From the NCBI GenBank assembly GCA_022340185.1, contig JAJDOK010000123.1, forward strand, positions 1-64,000: a stretch of 64,000 nt of DNA, read 5' to 3'. This DNA is from Salaquimonas sp. Lineage in GTDB: Bacteria > Pseudomonadota > Alphaproteobacteria > Rhizobiales > Rhizobiaceae. The position numbers and the translations under genes were made by a program. Positions 41,848-51,991 of this stretch are shown here, piece after piece (positions within the stretch are counted from its first letter, which is position 1; each line of letters begins with the position of its first letter). A model generated the notes under the pieces. It did no database searches and was not told where the DNA came from. It was given only the letters and a program-made list of their open reading frames with translations.

Positions 41848-44436
41848 TCACTCTTCGAGCATTTCCTTGACAGCGGTCGCAAGCTGCTTGAGCGTGAACG
41901 GTTTAGGCAGGAAGGCAAAATTCCGCGTCTCGCTGTCGGGCAGGTTTTTCTCGAATGCATCCTCGGCATAGCCCGACATGAAGATGAATTTCAGGTCCGG
42001 ATGGGACTTACGCAATTCGGTAAACAGTGTCGGCCCGTCCATCTCCGGCATGACGACATCGGAAACGACGATATCGACCTTTTCGCTGATTTCCTCCATC
42101 GCTTCCAGCGCCTCCACGCCACTGGAGGCTTCATGCACCTCGTAGCCGCGCGCCGCCAGCGCCCGCGAGGCAAACGCCCTGACCGCGTCCTCGTCCTCGA
42201 CAAGCAGCACGCAGGCGCTGCCGGTAAGATCCCTGGACTTGACCTTCTCACCCGAAACCGCTTCCGCCTCGCCGGTTTCGGCGTCGCCCTCCTCCTCTTC
42301 CACTTCTTCAGGCACATGACGCGGCAGGAAGACGCGGAAAGTCGTGCCCTTGCCCGGCGTGCTTTCGGGATAGATGAAGCCCCCGGTCTGCTTGACGACG
42401 CCGTAGACGGTAGACAGGCCCAGCCCCGTGCCCTTGCCGACCTCCTTGGTGGAGAAGAACGGCTCGAAAATCTTCTCCAGAACATCTGGCGTCATGCCGG
42501 TTCCGCCATCCTCGACCTCGATCAGCACATAGTCAGCTTCCGGAATATCCTTGTAGCCATAGTCTGCGACGTCGCCTGACTCGACATTGCGAGTGCGGAT
42601 GGAGAGCTCGCCACCTTCCGGCATCGCATCCCTTGCATTGACCGACAGGTTGATCACCACCTGCTCGAACTGCGAAAGATCGGCCTTGACCGGCCACAGA
42701 TCGCGTCCGTGCACGACACTGAGCGTGACCTTCTCGCCGAGCAGCCGGTCGAGCAGCATTTTCAGATCCGAAAGCACTTCGGAAAGCTGCAAGACCTCCG
42801 GACGCAGCGTCTGGCGCCGTGAAAAGGCAAGCAGTTGACGAACCAGGCTCGCCGCCCGATTGGCATTCTGCTTGATGTTCATGATGTCCTGGAAGGCCGG
42901 ATCGGAGGGCCTGTGGCTCGTCAGCAGCAGGTCGGAAAAGCCGATGATCGCGGTCAGCACATTGTTGAAATCATGTGCCACGCCACCGGCCAGTTGGCCG
43001 ACGGCCTGCATCTTCTGGCCCTGGGCGAACTGCTCTTCCAGCGCGCGCTGTTCCGTCGTATCCATCGCATAGGCGACAACGCGTTCGTCCTCCTTGCCGC
43101 CTTCCTCGCCGGGCATCGGTGTCACCGGGCTCAGGAAGAAGCGGACATAGCGTCCCTTTTCGCCCAGCATCGGCAGTTCGACCGGATCGATTCTCACCTG
43201 TCCGCCAAGTGCCGCCTGCCAGGCGGTCTCGAGCAGATTGCCGTCGTCGACAAGGTCGGTATAGTGCAACCCTTCTGTCCCGCCATGGGTGTCGATCGCA
43301 GTTGCGAACATGCGCTGGAACGGCGCGTTGGTGCGCCGCACGGTGCCGTCGGTGCCAAAGGATGTGATGGCAAAGGGCGTGTTGTCGAAGAAGCGCGTGA
43401 ACCGCAATTCGGCGTCGCGCAGGGCATCCCCGCCCTCGCCCACCAGACGGTTGATCACCAGCGTGCGCGTCGCCCCGGGTGCACCGTCGCTATTGGCAGG
43501 CACGCGATGATAAAGCCGTACCGGCAGGCGCTTGCCGTCGCTCTTTGCCAGATCGAGATCGATCACCGATGTCTTGGTTTCGTTGGGATCGGGCTTAACC
43601 GCGCGCAACAGCGCCATGCCGTCGCCGGGAACAAGTTCCGAGATATTCATTCCGCCCGGCTTGAAGCGGGCAAGGTCGATACCGAGCCAGTCGGCGAGCG
43701 TGGCATTGATATAGACCAGCGATCCGTCCGCTTCGCTGGAGAAAAACCCCGCCGGGGCATGGTCGAGATAGTGAATGGCGTTCTGCAACTCCAGGAACGC
43801 CGATTCCTGACGCCGCCGGTCGGCCGTGATGTCGGAAACCTGCCACACCGTGAGCAGACGCTCATGGCCACCCACCGACATCGGCCGGCCACGAAGACGG
43901 AACCATCTGGCGCCCTCGTCATCGCTTTTGAGACCGCTCGACAGGCGGAATTCCTCGACCATCGTCTCGCCCGTTTTGACGGCATTGGCGATGCGATAGA
44001 CGATATCGGCCGAATCCATGCGCCGCGAGAACAGTGCTTCGACGCTGACGACCTCGTTTTCCTCGCTCGCTTCGAGAAGATCGGCATAGGCACGGTTTGC
44101 ATAGATGATCCGGCCGTCGTCATCGACCACGACAACGCCTGAATCCATGCCGTCGACCAGCCTCGCATAAAGCTGTTCCACCGCACGCCTGGAACCCAGT
44201 TGCAGATAGCCAAGCGATAGCGCGAACAGGAAGAACACCCCGATACCGGCAAGAGCGCCCAGTGCTGCGAGCAAGCCTGGCTCACCAAGCCTCTCCTGGC
44301 CCACGATGTAAATGATGATCGCAAGAATGGAGAGCGTCAGCCCCAGCACGACAAGACGCAACGCACCGTAAGCCTTTGGAGGCCGGCGGATGATCGGTTC
44401 CAGCGTTTTGGATTTTGCCGTGACCTTGTCCGTCAT
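41848..44436 (-). CDS. cckA: cell-cycle hybrid histidine kinase CckA
   Basis: 862 residues. Two N-terminal membrane helices (about 25-75) are followed by three PAS-like domains (about 95-200, 220-330 and 345-450). The HisKA domain has phospho-acceptor His488 in V-A-H-D-F-N-N-V. The ATPase has [16 protein letters not shown] and G-K-G-T-G-L-G-L. An acidic linker leads to a receiver domain with Asp793 in V-V-S-D-V-V-M-P. The domain order and H-D-F-N-N box are those of CckA, which feeds phosphate to ChpT, CtrA and CpdR and is sensitive to cyclic di-GMP. FliO-like and DksA genes next door match rhizobial gene order as I recall it. Confidence 0.92.
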   Translation of the reverse strand: MTDKVTAKSKTLEPIIRRPPKAYGALRLVVLGLTLSILAIIIYIVGQERLGEPGLLAALGALAGIGVFFLFALSLGYLQLGSRRAVEQLYARLVDGMDSGVVVVDDDGRIIYANRAYADLLEASEENEVVSVEALFSRRMDSADIVYRIANAVKTGETMVEEFRLSSGLKSDDEGARWFRLRGRPMSVGGHERLLTVWQVSDITADRRRQESAFLELQNAIHYLDHAPAGFFSSEADGSLVYINATLADWLGIDLARFKPGGMNISELVPGDGMALLRAVKPDPNETKTSVIDLDLAKSDGKRLPVRLYHRVPANSDGAPGATRTLVINRLVGEGGDALRDAELRFTRFFDNTPFAITSFGTDGTVRRTNAPFQRMFATAIDTHGGTEGLHYTDLVDDGNLLETAWQAALGGQVRIDPVELPMLGEKGRYVRFFLSPVTPMPGEEGGKEDERVVAYAMDTTEQRALEEQFAQGQKMQAVGQLAGGVAHDFNNVLTAIIGFSDLLLTSHRPSDPAFQDIMNIKQNANRAASLVRQLLAFSRRQTLRPEVLQLSEVLSDLKMLLDRLLGEKVTLSVVHGRDLWPVKADLSQFEQVVINLSVNARDAMPEGGELSIRTRNVESGDVADYGYKDIPEADYVLIEVEDGGTGMTPDVLEKIFEPFFSTKEVGKGTGLGLSTVYGVVKQTGGFIYPESTPGKGTTFRVFLPRHVPEEVEEEEGDAETGEAEAVSGEKVKSRDLTGSACVLLVEDEDAVRAFASRALAARGYEVHEASSGVEALEAMEEISEKVDIVVSDVVMPEMDGPTLFTELRKSHPDLKFIFMSGYAEDAFEKNLPDSETRNFAFLPKPFTLKQLATAVKEMLEE

Positions 44437-44714
44437 TCCCCAGTTCTTGTCCTACGGCCGATCGACACGCATCTTGAAACCATATTCGCAGGGTTGGCGG
44501 AAGCCCCGCGCCTCGTTTTGCCCCGATTGGCGTTCAATTATTCGAGGACAAGATCACTATCTTGCCAAATTGTTTCCCCATTGCTCACAATCTACGCGGC
44601 GGGAAAGCACCAAACTGCTTGCCCATAACATCTACTGGTTTAACGTCATCCACGGTTTCGCCCGCTTTCATTCGGCGGGAAAGCCGCAACGGCGCACAAG
44701 CAGGGAGTGAACCC

Positions 44715-45785
44715 ATGTCCTGGTTGCAATCGGTCTTACAGGGGGAAGTTCCCGGCATCACCCTGACCTTGATCGTGCTGGTTCTCGCCATCGCACTTGT
44801 GCTGCTGTTCTGGATCTTCCGCAAGATCGCCGGCGCCAACCAGGTCAAGACAGGACGCGCAAGCAGACCGCGCCTGTCGGTCACTGACGCCGCCGTGGTC
44901 GACGACAAGCGCCGCCTGGTCCTCGTACGCCGCGACAATGTCGAACATCTGGTCATGATCGGTGGTCCGACGGATATCGTCATCGAACAGCACATCGCAG
45001 TCTCCGCCGCGCCGCACATCGAACAGGCCGCAGAGCCGGAGTCCAAATCCGTCGAGGCCGAAGCGAGCCGGCCTGGGCAAACGCCAATAGTTGAAAAATC
45101 CGCCGGGGAATTGGCGCAGGAAAAGCCTGTAAGGGAAGCGGTTGCGCAACCGGAATCCACACAGGACGAACCCGTGCAAGCCCGGCCGGTTCAGGCGCAA
45201 CCAGTTCAGGCACCACCGGCCCGCGAGCACCACACGCCGGAACGTTCGCCGGTCGAGCGGGCCATTGCGCCGCATCACGCCAGTGAACAAGCCACAAGTG
45301 AACGAACCTCAACTGAACGGACAGCAAACGATCGGCCGTCGAGCGAGATGCCCTCAGGTGCGCGCGCCACGGCTACCCGCGAACGAAGCTTGCCGGAACG
45401 CCCGGCTGCGGCGAAGCCGGCTGCGGAAGGGGCGATCGGCGAGCGTTCCCCGCTGATTCCACCTCAGCATACGTCCCCGAATCCCGAACACACACTGGAG
45501 CGTCCCTCGCACAATGAAACCCGCGCGCACGCTCAAAGCGTCGACGACGGCATCGATTACGACGAACAGTTCACCAGCGATCTGGAGGCCGTGTTCAACG
45601 ACGAACATCCGGCATCCGTCACTGACGCGCCAGCGGTCGCCGCCGAAAGCCGGTCCAGCGATATCCGGCAAAGAGCTTCCGCCGAGATCGCGCCGCCGGA
45701 ACCGCCTGCCCGCAAACGCAGCGAGAACATGGAAGAGGAAATGCAGCGTCTGCTCGACGAGCTTTCCGGATCAAAGCCCCATTGA
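44715..45785 (+). CDS. fliO: FliO-like membrane protein with a long disordered tail
   Basis: 356 residues from ATG 44715 behind AGGGAG. One membrane helix (about 17-37) is followed by a compact domain (about 50-95, R-R-L-V-L-V-R-R-D-N-V-E-H-L-V-M-I-G-G) like FliO of the flagellar export gate. The remaining 260 residues are rich in Pro, Glu, Ala and Arg with no predicted fold, ending in a short acidic helix. No other flagellar gene is in the window, so FliO function is uncertain. It is divergent from cckA across 278 bases. Confidence 0.7.
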   Translation: MSWLQSVLQGEVPGITLTLIVLVLAIALVLLFWIFRKIAGANQVKTGRASRPRLSVTDAAVVDDKRRLVLVRRDNVEHLVMIGGPTDIVIEQHIAVSAAPHIEQAAEPESKSVEAEASRPGQTPIVEKSAGELAQEKPVREAVAQPESTQDEPVQARPVQAQPVQAPPAREHHTPERSPVERAIAPHHASEQATSERTSTERTANDRPSSEMPSGARATATRERSLPERPAAAKPAAEGAIGERSPLIPPQHTSPNPEHTLERPSHNETRAHAQSVDDGIDYDEQFTSDLEAVFNDEHPASVTDAPAVAAESRSSDIRQRASAEIAPPEPPARKRSENMEEEMQRLLDELSGSKPH

Positions 45786-45870
45786 CGGCTGGACTTCGGG
45801 CAACAGTAGAAGGAATGTCCCTGCGCGCGGGCGGCGCCCGTAAACGTCATTTCAGCAAGACGATCCGGGA

Positions 45871-46287
45871 TCAGTCGTCGCGATAAACCTTTTCGCGACG
45901 CTCATGGCGCTCCTGCGCCTCGATCGAAAGGGTCGCAATCGGCCGCGCATCGAGCCGCTTCAGACTGATCGGCTCACCCGTTTCCTCGCAATAGCCGTAG
46001 CTGCCATCCTCGATGCGTCGCAGCGCGGCATCGATCTTGGCGATCAGCTTGCGCTGGCGATCCCTGGCCCTCAACTCGATCGAACGGTCGGTTTCCGACG
46101 AGGCCCGGTCGGCCATGTCCGGCAGCTTGTCCGACTGGCCCTGGAGGGTTTCCAGCGTTTCGCGTGATTCCTTGAGGATATCGTTCTTCCAGGCAATGAG
46201 TTTGCGCCGGAAATATCCACGCTGGCGCTCGTTCATGAATGGTTCGTTGTCACTCGGCACATAGTCCGCTTCAACTGTTTCCGACAT
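45871..46287 (-). CDS. dksA: DksA-type RNA polymerase-binding factor lacking most zinc cysteines
   Basis: 138 residues. A coiled-coil region (about 30-90) carries the acidic tip D-M-A-D-R-A-S-S-E-T-D needed for the secondary-channel activity. The zinc-finger region reads Y-C-E-E-T-G-E-P then A-T-L-S-I-E-A-Q-E, so only one of the four usual Cys remains. Such zinc-independent DksA forms are normal in alphaproteobacteria. It should mediate stringent control of rRNA and amino acid promoters with ppGpp. Confidence 0.92.
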   Translation of the reverse strand: MSETVEADYVPSDNEPFMNERQRGYFRRKLIAWKNDILKESRETLETLQGQSDKLPDMADRASSETDRSIELRARDRQRKLIAKIDAALRRIEDGSYGYCEETGEPISLKRLDARPIATLSIEAQERHERREKVYRDD

Positions 46288-46467
46288 GAACTCAACCTCG
46301 AATGCCAGCGAAAGTGCGGGCCTTATAGCGGCCGATTGTGAAAGTCACAAGACGCAAATTGAGGCAATTCTGCGATGTTGGTTTACGCGGGTAGGCCAAA
46401 CGAAACAAAGGCTTGCTGGAATATCGTGCTAAATTTGTTGCGTTTTGTGCACAGCCGTGCGGCTTTT

Positions 46468-47799
46468 TTACCTTTCCAAGGCCGACGCGCGCCCCGCGAG
46501 GGCCTCCTCGAATCGGTCGAGGAACTGCAGCCGCCAATATTCAATCTGCGTCGCCAGCCGACCGATAATGCCGCCGCCCCATTTCACCGAAAACGGTTCG
46601 AACAGCCGCCACCGGTCGTCATTGTGCACGATGGCCTCTGCGATCAGCCTGCCGCCCATCGCGGTGGTGTTGATACCGTGGCCGCCAAAGGCGGTCGCCA
46701 CCCAGAGCCCCTGGCCAAGATGTCCGATCAGCGGCATCTTGTGCGTGGCATAGCCCATCAGCCCGGCCCATGCGTGCTCGACCGCAAGATCGTCAAGCTG
46801 TGGATAAACCGAGCGGATATCACGCGCGAGCTTGTCTCCCAGATGCGGCGGAAAGGAGCGACGGGTGGTGATCCGTCCGCCCCACAACAGCCGCCTGCCG
46901 TCACCCTTGCCCACGATCCGGTAATAGTCGCCTGCCCGACGCGTGTCGGCAAGACCGCCCGAAAAGTGGATCGCCTCGTCCAGCTTCCTTGAGCGCGCCG
47001 TCACGACATAGGTCGAAACCGGCAGGATGGCGCCATTGATTCGCCGCCACGGGCCGCCATAGGCGCTGGTCGCCAGCACGACATCGCGCGCCTCGACCGC
47101 GCCCCGCACCGTCTCGACCAGCCAGGCACCGGCCTCGCGCCGCACGGCGATGACCTGCGAGGTCTCAAACTGCACCGCTCCTGCTTCTGCCGCCAACCGC
47201 GACACCAGACCGGCATAGTCGAGCGGATGGATATGAAACGGCACCTCGTCGAGCAGGCCGGCACGGTAACGCCCGCTGGTGACATATTGCGCGAGTTCAT
47301 CATGCGGCACGAAGCAATAGGTCGCACCATAGTCGCGCTGCATGCGCTCGGCCATGCGCATCAGTGCCGTCGTATCGCCATGACGGATCATCTTGAGCCA
47401 GCCATGGCCGCCAATGATGTCGCCGCGCCCGCTGTCCGTGATCCGGTTGCGCACATGGTCCACGCCTTCGACACTCAGTTTGTAGAGCGCCCGCGCATGG
47501 TCGATCCCAAGCCTCTCTTCCAGATTCAGGATCGATTCCGAAAAGCCCGCCGAGACGAAACCGCCATTGCGTCCCGATGCCGCCCAGCCCACCCGGTTCG
47601 CTTCCAGCAGCACGACCTCCCGCCCGGCTCTCGCCAGTTCCAAGGCGGCGGTCAGCCCGGCCAGTCCGCCACCGATCACGCAGACATCCGCCTCGCGCCG
47701 GCCTTCAAGCATCGCAAAGGAAGGCAAATCATGCGCCGTAGCGGCATAATAGCTGCCGACATGGCCGTGGGCGGCATCGATTTTGCCATCAGAATTCAT
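46468..47799 (-). CDS. FAD-dependent amine/amino acid oxidoreductase (DAO family)
   Basis: 443 residues from ATG 47799; the frame runs to 47844. The FAD-binding motif is V-I-G-G-G-L-A-G-L-T-A-A-L with the distal E-A in V-V-L-L-E-A-N. R-N-G-G-F-V is a typical OrdL/PuuB-group feature. Members oxidise gamma-glutamylputrescine, sarcosine or similar amines. The polyamine importer is 6 kb away, so a link is only suggestive. It is divergent from the phosphatase gene. Confidence 0.83.
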   Translation of the reverse strand: MNSDGKIDAAHGHVGSYYAATAHDLPSFAMLEGRREADVCVIGGGLAGLTAALELARAGREVVLLEANRVGWAASGRNGGFVSAGFSESILNLEERLGIDHARALYKLSVEGVDHVRNRITDSGRGDIIGGHGWLKMIRHGDTTALMRMAERMQRDYGATYCFVPHDELAQYVTSGRYRAGLLDEVPFHIHPLDYAGLVSRLAAEAGAVQFETSQVIAVRREAGAWLVETVRGAVEARDVVLATSAYGGPWRRINGAILPVSTYVVTARSRKLDEAIHFSGGLADTRRAGDYYRIVGKGDGRRLLWGGRITTRRSFPPHLGDKLARDIRSVYPQLDDLAVEHAWAGLMGYATHKMPLIGHLGQGLWVATAFGGHGINTTAMGGRLIAEAIVHNDDRWRLFEPFSVKWGGGIIGRLATQIEYWRLQFLDRFEEALAGRASALER

Positions 47800-47975
47800 C
47801 CAGCAAAGTCCGGCATTGGGGAAGGCAGGGCGGCGAATAAGCACGAATCCGATTATCTGTCACGCACCGGGTTGGCGCCCACACCACCATGTCACAAGCC
47901 GCCTTGCCTTATATGGTTGTGATCATGCGGGATTGCGGCTAGTCCTTGTTTGTCCACCGCTTCAAGGGAGGGGCG

Positions 47976-48485
47976 ATGTTGCGGTTCTATCTCCTGCGCC
48001 ATGCCAAGTCCTCATGGGCCGAGCCCGGCCAGCCTGATTTCGACCGCGCGCTCAGCCCGCGCGGCGCGGACGATCTGCCAAGGATCGCCACCGCCATGCG
48101 CGACAAGGGCTATCTTCCAGACCATATCTACTGTTCGCCGACCCTGCGCACCCGTCTGACCTTGCACGGCATCATGTTGGCCTTCGACCAGCCGCCCAAT
48201 GTCGATTATGACGATGGGCTGTATTCGGGAGGTGTCACCGCCTATTTCGATTGCCTGCGGCGGCACGGGAGCAAGGATTCGCTCATGATCATCGGCCACA
48301 ACCCGATGTGCGAAGGAGTCTCCATGGCGCTCGCCAAATCCGGCGAAGCCGTCCCGCTTGCCAACATGAAGATCAAGTTCCCGACCGGCGCCCTTGCCGT
48401 TTTCGACATCGACGCGGCCGACTGGTCGAAGGTCGAGGGTGGCAGCGGCCATCTCGTCGAATTCATTGTTCCCAGACAACTCTGA
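47976..48485 (+). CDS. SixA-type histidine phosphatase
   Basis: 169 residues from ATG 47976, directly behind GGGAGGGG. The N-terminal catalytic motif is L-L-R-H-A-K-S-S-W and the second His is in I-I-G-H-N-P. This small single-domain group includes SixA, which dephosphorylates histidine phosphotransfer domains. The R-H-A-K-S-S-W motif is common in alphaproteobacterial homologues whose targets are unknown. An Hpt protein is encoded at 53.2-53.5 kb, but linkage is not close. Confidence 0.88.
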   Translation: MLRFYLLRHAKSSWAEPGQPDFDRALSPRGADDLPRIATAMRDKGYLPDHIYCSPTLRTRLTLHGIMLAFDQPPNVDYDDGLYSGGVTAYFDCLRRHGSKDSLMIIGHNPMCEGVSMALAKSGEAVPLANMKIKFPTGALAVFDIDAADWSKVEGGSGHLVEFIVPRQL

Positions 48486-48556
48486 AAAGCCGTGCCAAAC
48501 GCCGCATCTGCGCTTTCGGATTTGCGCTTTTTTAGGCGCCAACCAATATGTAGGCG

Positions 48557-50092
48557 ATGAACCCGCCAGCCAAGAAAGCGCAGGATGCCGACCAAAGCGT
48601 CGCAATGGCCGACCCGCCCGGCAAGGTAACCTCGCTTGCCGACGACGCACTGATCGCCTTCGACAACCTCGCCGATCTCGCGGGCAACCTGATCGCGCCG
48701 AGCGTGCGTCTCGGTGTCACCGGCCTGTCGCGCTCCGGCAAGACGATCTTCATCACCGCGCTGGTCCACAATCTGATCCATGGCGGAAGACTGCCGCTGT
48801 TCGAGCCGCATGCCAGTGGCCGCATCGCCCGCGCCTTGCTGACCCCGCAGCCCAATTTCGACGTGCCGCGTTTCCAGTACGAGGACCATGTGCGCATGCT
48901 GGTCGAGGAGCGGACCTGGCCGCATTCGACCCGCGCCATTTCCGAACTGCGCCTCACGATAGAATATGAATCGGCCAGTGCCTGGAACCGCATGTTCGGG
49001 TCCGGCAGGCTCAACATCGATATCGTCGACTATCCCGGCGAATGGTTGCTCGACCTGCCGCTGCTCGGCCGCTCCTTTGCGCAGTGGAGCCGACAGGCGC
49101 TGACGCTGGCATCGACCGGCAAGCGCGAGCCGCTCGCCGCCGAATGGCGCACGCTTCTGGCTGACGTCGATCCCCGCGCGCCGGCCGACGAAATGCAGGC
49201 GCAGGAACTGGCACTGGCATTCACCGCCTATCTGAGAAAATGTCGCGAGGACGAGACCGCGCTGTCCACCCTGCCGCCCGGCCGTTTCCTCATGCCCGGC
49301 GATCTGGAAGGCTCGCCGGCGCTGACTTTTTCGCCGCTCGACGTGGCCGCGGACGACAAGCCGGAAAAGGACAGCCTCCACGCCATGATGGATGCGCGTT
49401 ACGAGGCCTACAAATCGGTCGTCGTCAAACCCTTCTTCCGTGAGCATTTCGCCCGCCTCGACCGCCAGATCGTGCTGGTCGACGTGCTGCAGGCGATCAA
49501 TGCGGGCACCGAAGCCGTCGCCGATCTGGAAATCGCGCTGGCCGACATCCTCGCCTGTTTCCGTCCCGGCAAGGGCAGCATCCTTTCCTCGCTGTTCGGC
49601 CCGCGCATCGACCGCATTCTTTTCGCCGCGACGAAAGCCGACCATCTGCACCATGAGAATCACGACCGGCTGGAGGCGCTGCTCGAACGTCTCGTCGAAC
49701 AGGCCGCGGTCCGCGCCAAATTCGCCGGCGCAAGGGTCGACGTGCTGGCGCTCGCCGCGATTCGCGCCACGAAGGAGGCGATGGCGCGCCACGGCAAGGA
49801 GGAACTGCCGGTGATCATAGGCACGCCGCTGAAGGGGGAGACCATCGAAGGCGAGAGTTTCGACGGCGAAACCGAGACCGCCATCTTTCCCGGCGATCTG
49901 CCGAGCGATCCGAATGCCCTACTCAAGGTGGCGCAAGGCAAGGTCTCCGGCAAGGATGCCCTGCCCCATCTTCGTTTCGTGCGCTTTCGCCCGCCGAGCC
50001 TTGAAAAGACCGCCGACGGACTGCGCCTGTCACTGCCGCATATCAGGCTCGACCGCGCGCTCTCCTTCCTCCTTGCCGACAAGCTTGCCTGA
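48557..50092 (+). CDS. ycjX: YcjX-family P-loop ATPase/GTPase
   Basis: 511 residues. The P-loop G-L-S-R-S-G-K-T is at residues 56-63. The rest matches the YcjX/DUF463 family (D-I-V-D-Y-P-G-E-W-L-L-D-L-P, a Walker B-like block near residue 155, and Q-I-V-L-V-D-V-L-Q). The family is a stress-related nucleotide hydrolase of unclear function, almost always paired with YcjF. The ycjF-type gene follows 11 bases later. Confidence 0.92.
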   Translation: MNPPAKKAQDADQSVAMADPPGKVTSLADDALIAFDNLADLAGNLIAPSVRLGVTGLSRSGKTIFITALVHNLIHGGRLPLFEPHASGRIARALLTPQPNFDVPRFQYEDHVRMLVEERTWPHSTRAISELRLTIEYESASAWNRMFGSGRLNIDIVDYPGEWLLDLPLLGRSFAQWSRQALTLASTGKREPLAAEWRTLLADVDPRAPADEMQAQELALAFTAYLRKCREDETALSTLPPGRFLMPGDLEGSPALTFSPLDVAADDKPEKDSLHAMMDARYEAYKSVVVKPFFREHFARLDRQIVLVDVLQAINAGTEAVADLEIALADILACFRPGKGSILSSLFGPRIDRILFAATKADHLHHENHDRLEALLERLVEQAAVRAKFAGARVDVLALAAIRATKEAMARHGKEELPVIIGTPLKGETIEGESFDGETETAIFPGDLPSDPNALLKVAQGKVSGKDALPHLRFVRFRPPSLEKTADGLRLSLPHIRLDRALSFLLADKLA

Positions 50093-50103
50093 AACCGACA
50101 GTC

Positions 50104-51243
50104 ATGACCAAAAACACCTCGCCCACTCACCGCAAGCCTCGCGCCATCCGCCTCGAAGAGGCCGAAAAGCAACCTGCCCCTCAGGTGAGCGTGAAAAGTC
50201 ACGAGCATGAACCGCGAAAACCCCGCTCGCTGCCGAAATCCGTGGTGATCGAGGAAATCCCCGACGAAGCGGCCAATGACTGGCCGCAAGGTTCGCTTGA
50301 AGACCTGAATCCGCCGCCGCCACCAGCCGTAAAACGCGGTTTTTCCTGGTCCGGCATGCTCCTGTCCGGTCTCGGCGGCCTCGTTTCGCTCGCCATCGCG
50401 CTCGCCGTCGACCAGCTCATCCGCGACCTGTTCGAACGCAATGAATGGCTGGGCTGGCTCTCCGTCGGCCTTGCCGGCCTCGTCGTGCTGGCGGCGGTTG
50501 CTATCACGGCGCGCGAAATGTTCGCACTAACCCGCATGCGGGCAATCCACAAACTGCGTGACAAGGCCGCGAAAGCACATGAGGAAGACGATATCAAGCA
50601 GGCGCGTTCGGTTGCCGGCGAACTGGTCGCACTCTACGGCACACGCGCCGACACCGCGCGTGGCCGCGCCTTGCTCGGTGAACAGAAGGGTGAGATCATC
50701 GACGGCTGTGATCTTGTTGCGCTTGCCGAACGCGGCCTGATGGCCCCGCTCGACCGAGAAGCGACCGTCATGGTGATGAACGCCGCCAAGCGTGTTTCGA
50801 TCGTCACGGCGGTCAGCCCCCGCGCGCTCATCGACATCGGTTTCGTGCTGATCGAGAACATGCGTCTCATCCGCCGTCTGTCGCAACTTTATGGCGGACG
50901 CCCTGGCACGATCGGTTTCCTGCGGCTGACCCGCGACGTTCTGGCCCATCTGGCGACGACCGGCGCCATCGCCCTTGGCGACAGTCTGATCCAGCAGATT
51001 GTCGGACACGGCCTCGCCGCCCGCCTGTCCGCAAAGCTCGGCGAAGGCGTCGTCAACGGCCTGCTGACGGCACGAATCGGCATCGCGGCGATGGATGTCT
51101 GCCGCCCCATGCCCTTCATCGCCGAAAAAAGGCCCGGAATCTCCGATTTCCTGTCGGAACTGGTACGCCTGAACGCGCCGCGCCCAGGCCGGAAAGACAA
51201 AAATGCAACAACGATCGCCTCCGACAGCGAGGAAACAAAATGA
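50104..51243 (+). CDS. ycjF: YcjF/TIGR01620-family membrane protein
   Basis: 379 residues. A basic, Pro-rich cytoplasmic N-terminus (1-75) is followed by two membrane helices (about 82-102 and 115-137), then a helical DUF697-like region (about 200-330, with G-R-P-G-T-I-G-F-L-R-L-T-R). It is the constant partner of YcjX and probably forms an inner-membrane complex with it. The gap to ycjX is 11 bases. Confidence 0.9.
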   Translation: MTKNTSPTHRKPRAIRLEEAEKQPAPQVSVKSHEHEPRKPRSLPKSVVIEEIPDEAANDWPQGSLEDLNPPPPPAVKRGFSWSGMLLSGLGGLVSLAIALAVDQLIRDLFERNEWLGWLSVGLAGLVVLAAVAITAREMFALTRMRAIHKLRDKAAKAHEEDDIKQARSVAGELVALYGTRADTARGRALLGEQKGEIIDGCDLVALAERGLMAPLDREATVMVMNAAKRVSIVTAVSPRALIDIGFVLIENMRLIRRLSQLYGGRPGTIGFLRLTRDVLAHLATTGAIALGDSLIQQIVGHGLAARLSAKLGEGVVNGLLTARIGIAAMDVCRPMPFIAEKRPGISDFLSELVRLNAPRPGRKDKNATTIASDSEETK

Positions 51244-51329
51244 AATGCGGGTTGAACGGCCGGACAGAATGATTGATTAACCAATTTCGCTAACTATGCT
51301 GACATCGACTTCGGATCGGGAAACGTTGC

Positions 51330-51875
51330 ATGCGTATTGGTCTGATCATCTGCTCTTTCGCCGGATTGCTGGCTGTGATGGCGCCGGCAAACTCCGCGTT
51401 GGCCGGCTCGGCAAGCGAGGCCGCCTTTTACGCCAATGTCGCCGGCAAATGGTCCGGTGGTGGCGAGATCGTCGCCGGCAAGTTCAAGGGCACGAAATTC
51501 AACTGTCTGTTCCAGGGCACGCCAAAAGGTTCCGCTTCCGGCATCGATATTGACGGGAGTTGTCGCGTCGGCGTCTTCAGCCAGCCGATGACGGCGAGCT
51601 TCAAGCGCTCCGGCGGTAGCTATTCCGGCAAGTTCCTCGACGGCGCGGCCGGTGAAGGCATGGACATCGTCGGCGGAAGCTACTCCCGGTCCAAGCTGGT
51701 CGCCAACATTCGCCGCAAGGATCTGAACGGCGTCATGGTCGCCCGCCACACCGATGATGACAAGCTCAACATCACCATTTCGGTACGCGTCAACAGGCGT
51801 CTTATCCCGGTCATCGGCATGTTGCTCGACCGTCGCGACGGCATCGACAATGTCGTCACCAGCTCGGTGAAATAG
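51330..51875 (+). CDS. secreted hypothetical protein
   Basis: 181 residues with a signal peptide (I-G-L-I-I-C-S-F-A-G-L-L-A-V-M, cleavage near A-L-A-G). The mature part is about 155 residues and rich in Gly and Ser, with predicted beta strands (A-G-K-W-S-G-G-G-E-I-V-A-G-K-F-K-G). Two Cys near positions 60 and 75 could form a disulfide. It resembles small periplasmic proteins found widely in rhizobia, but I do not know a named family. It may be read through from ycjF, 86 bases upstream. Confidence 0.75.
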   Translation: MRIGLIICSFAGLLAVMAPANSALAGSASEAAFYANVAGKWSGGGEIVAGKFKGTKFNCLFQGTPKGSASGIDIDGSCRVGVFSQPMTASFKRSGGSYSGKFLDGAAGEGMDIVGGSYSRSKLVANIRRKDLNGVMVARHTDDDKLNITISVRVNRRLIPVIGMLLDRRDGIDNVVTSSVK

Positions 51876-51991
51876 CCGATCCAAATCCGTTTCCATTTCG
51901 TCTGCGCTTGCCTTGACGCTGCCACATCCGTCCCTATTCTCGCTGAAGGGGGGAGAATGCTCCGCGTCTTGCGCGCGGCGGGACGAACTGG

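Noticed and set aside
42835-44142. 435-codon plus-strand frame opposite cckA
   Set aside because: Shadow of CckA; no start signal or recognisable domain.
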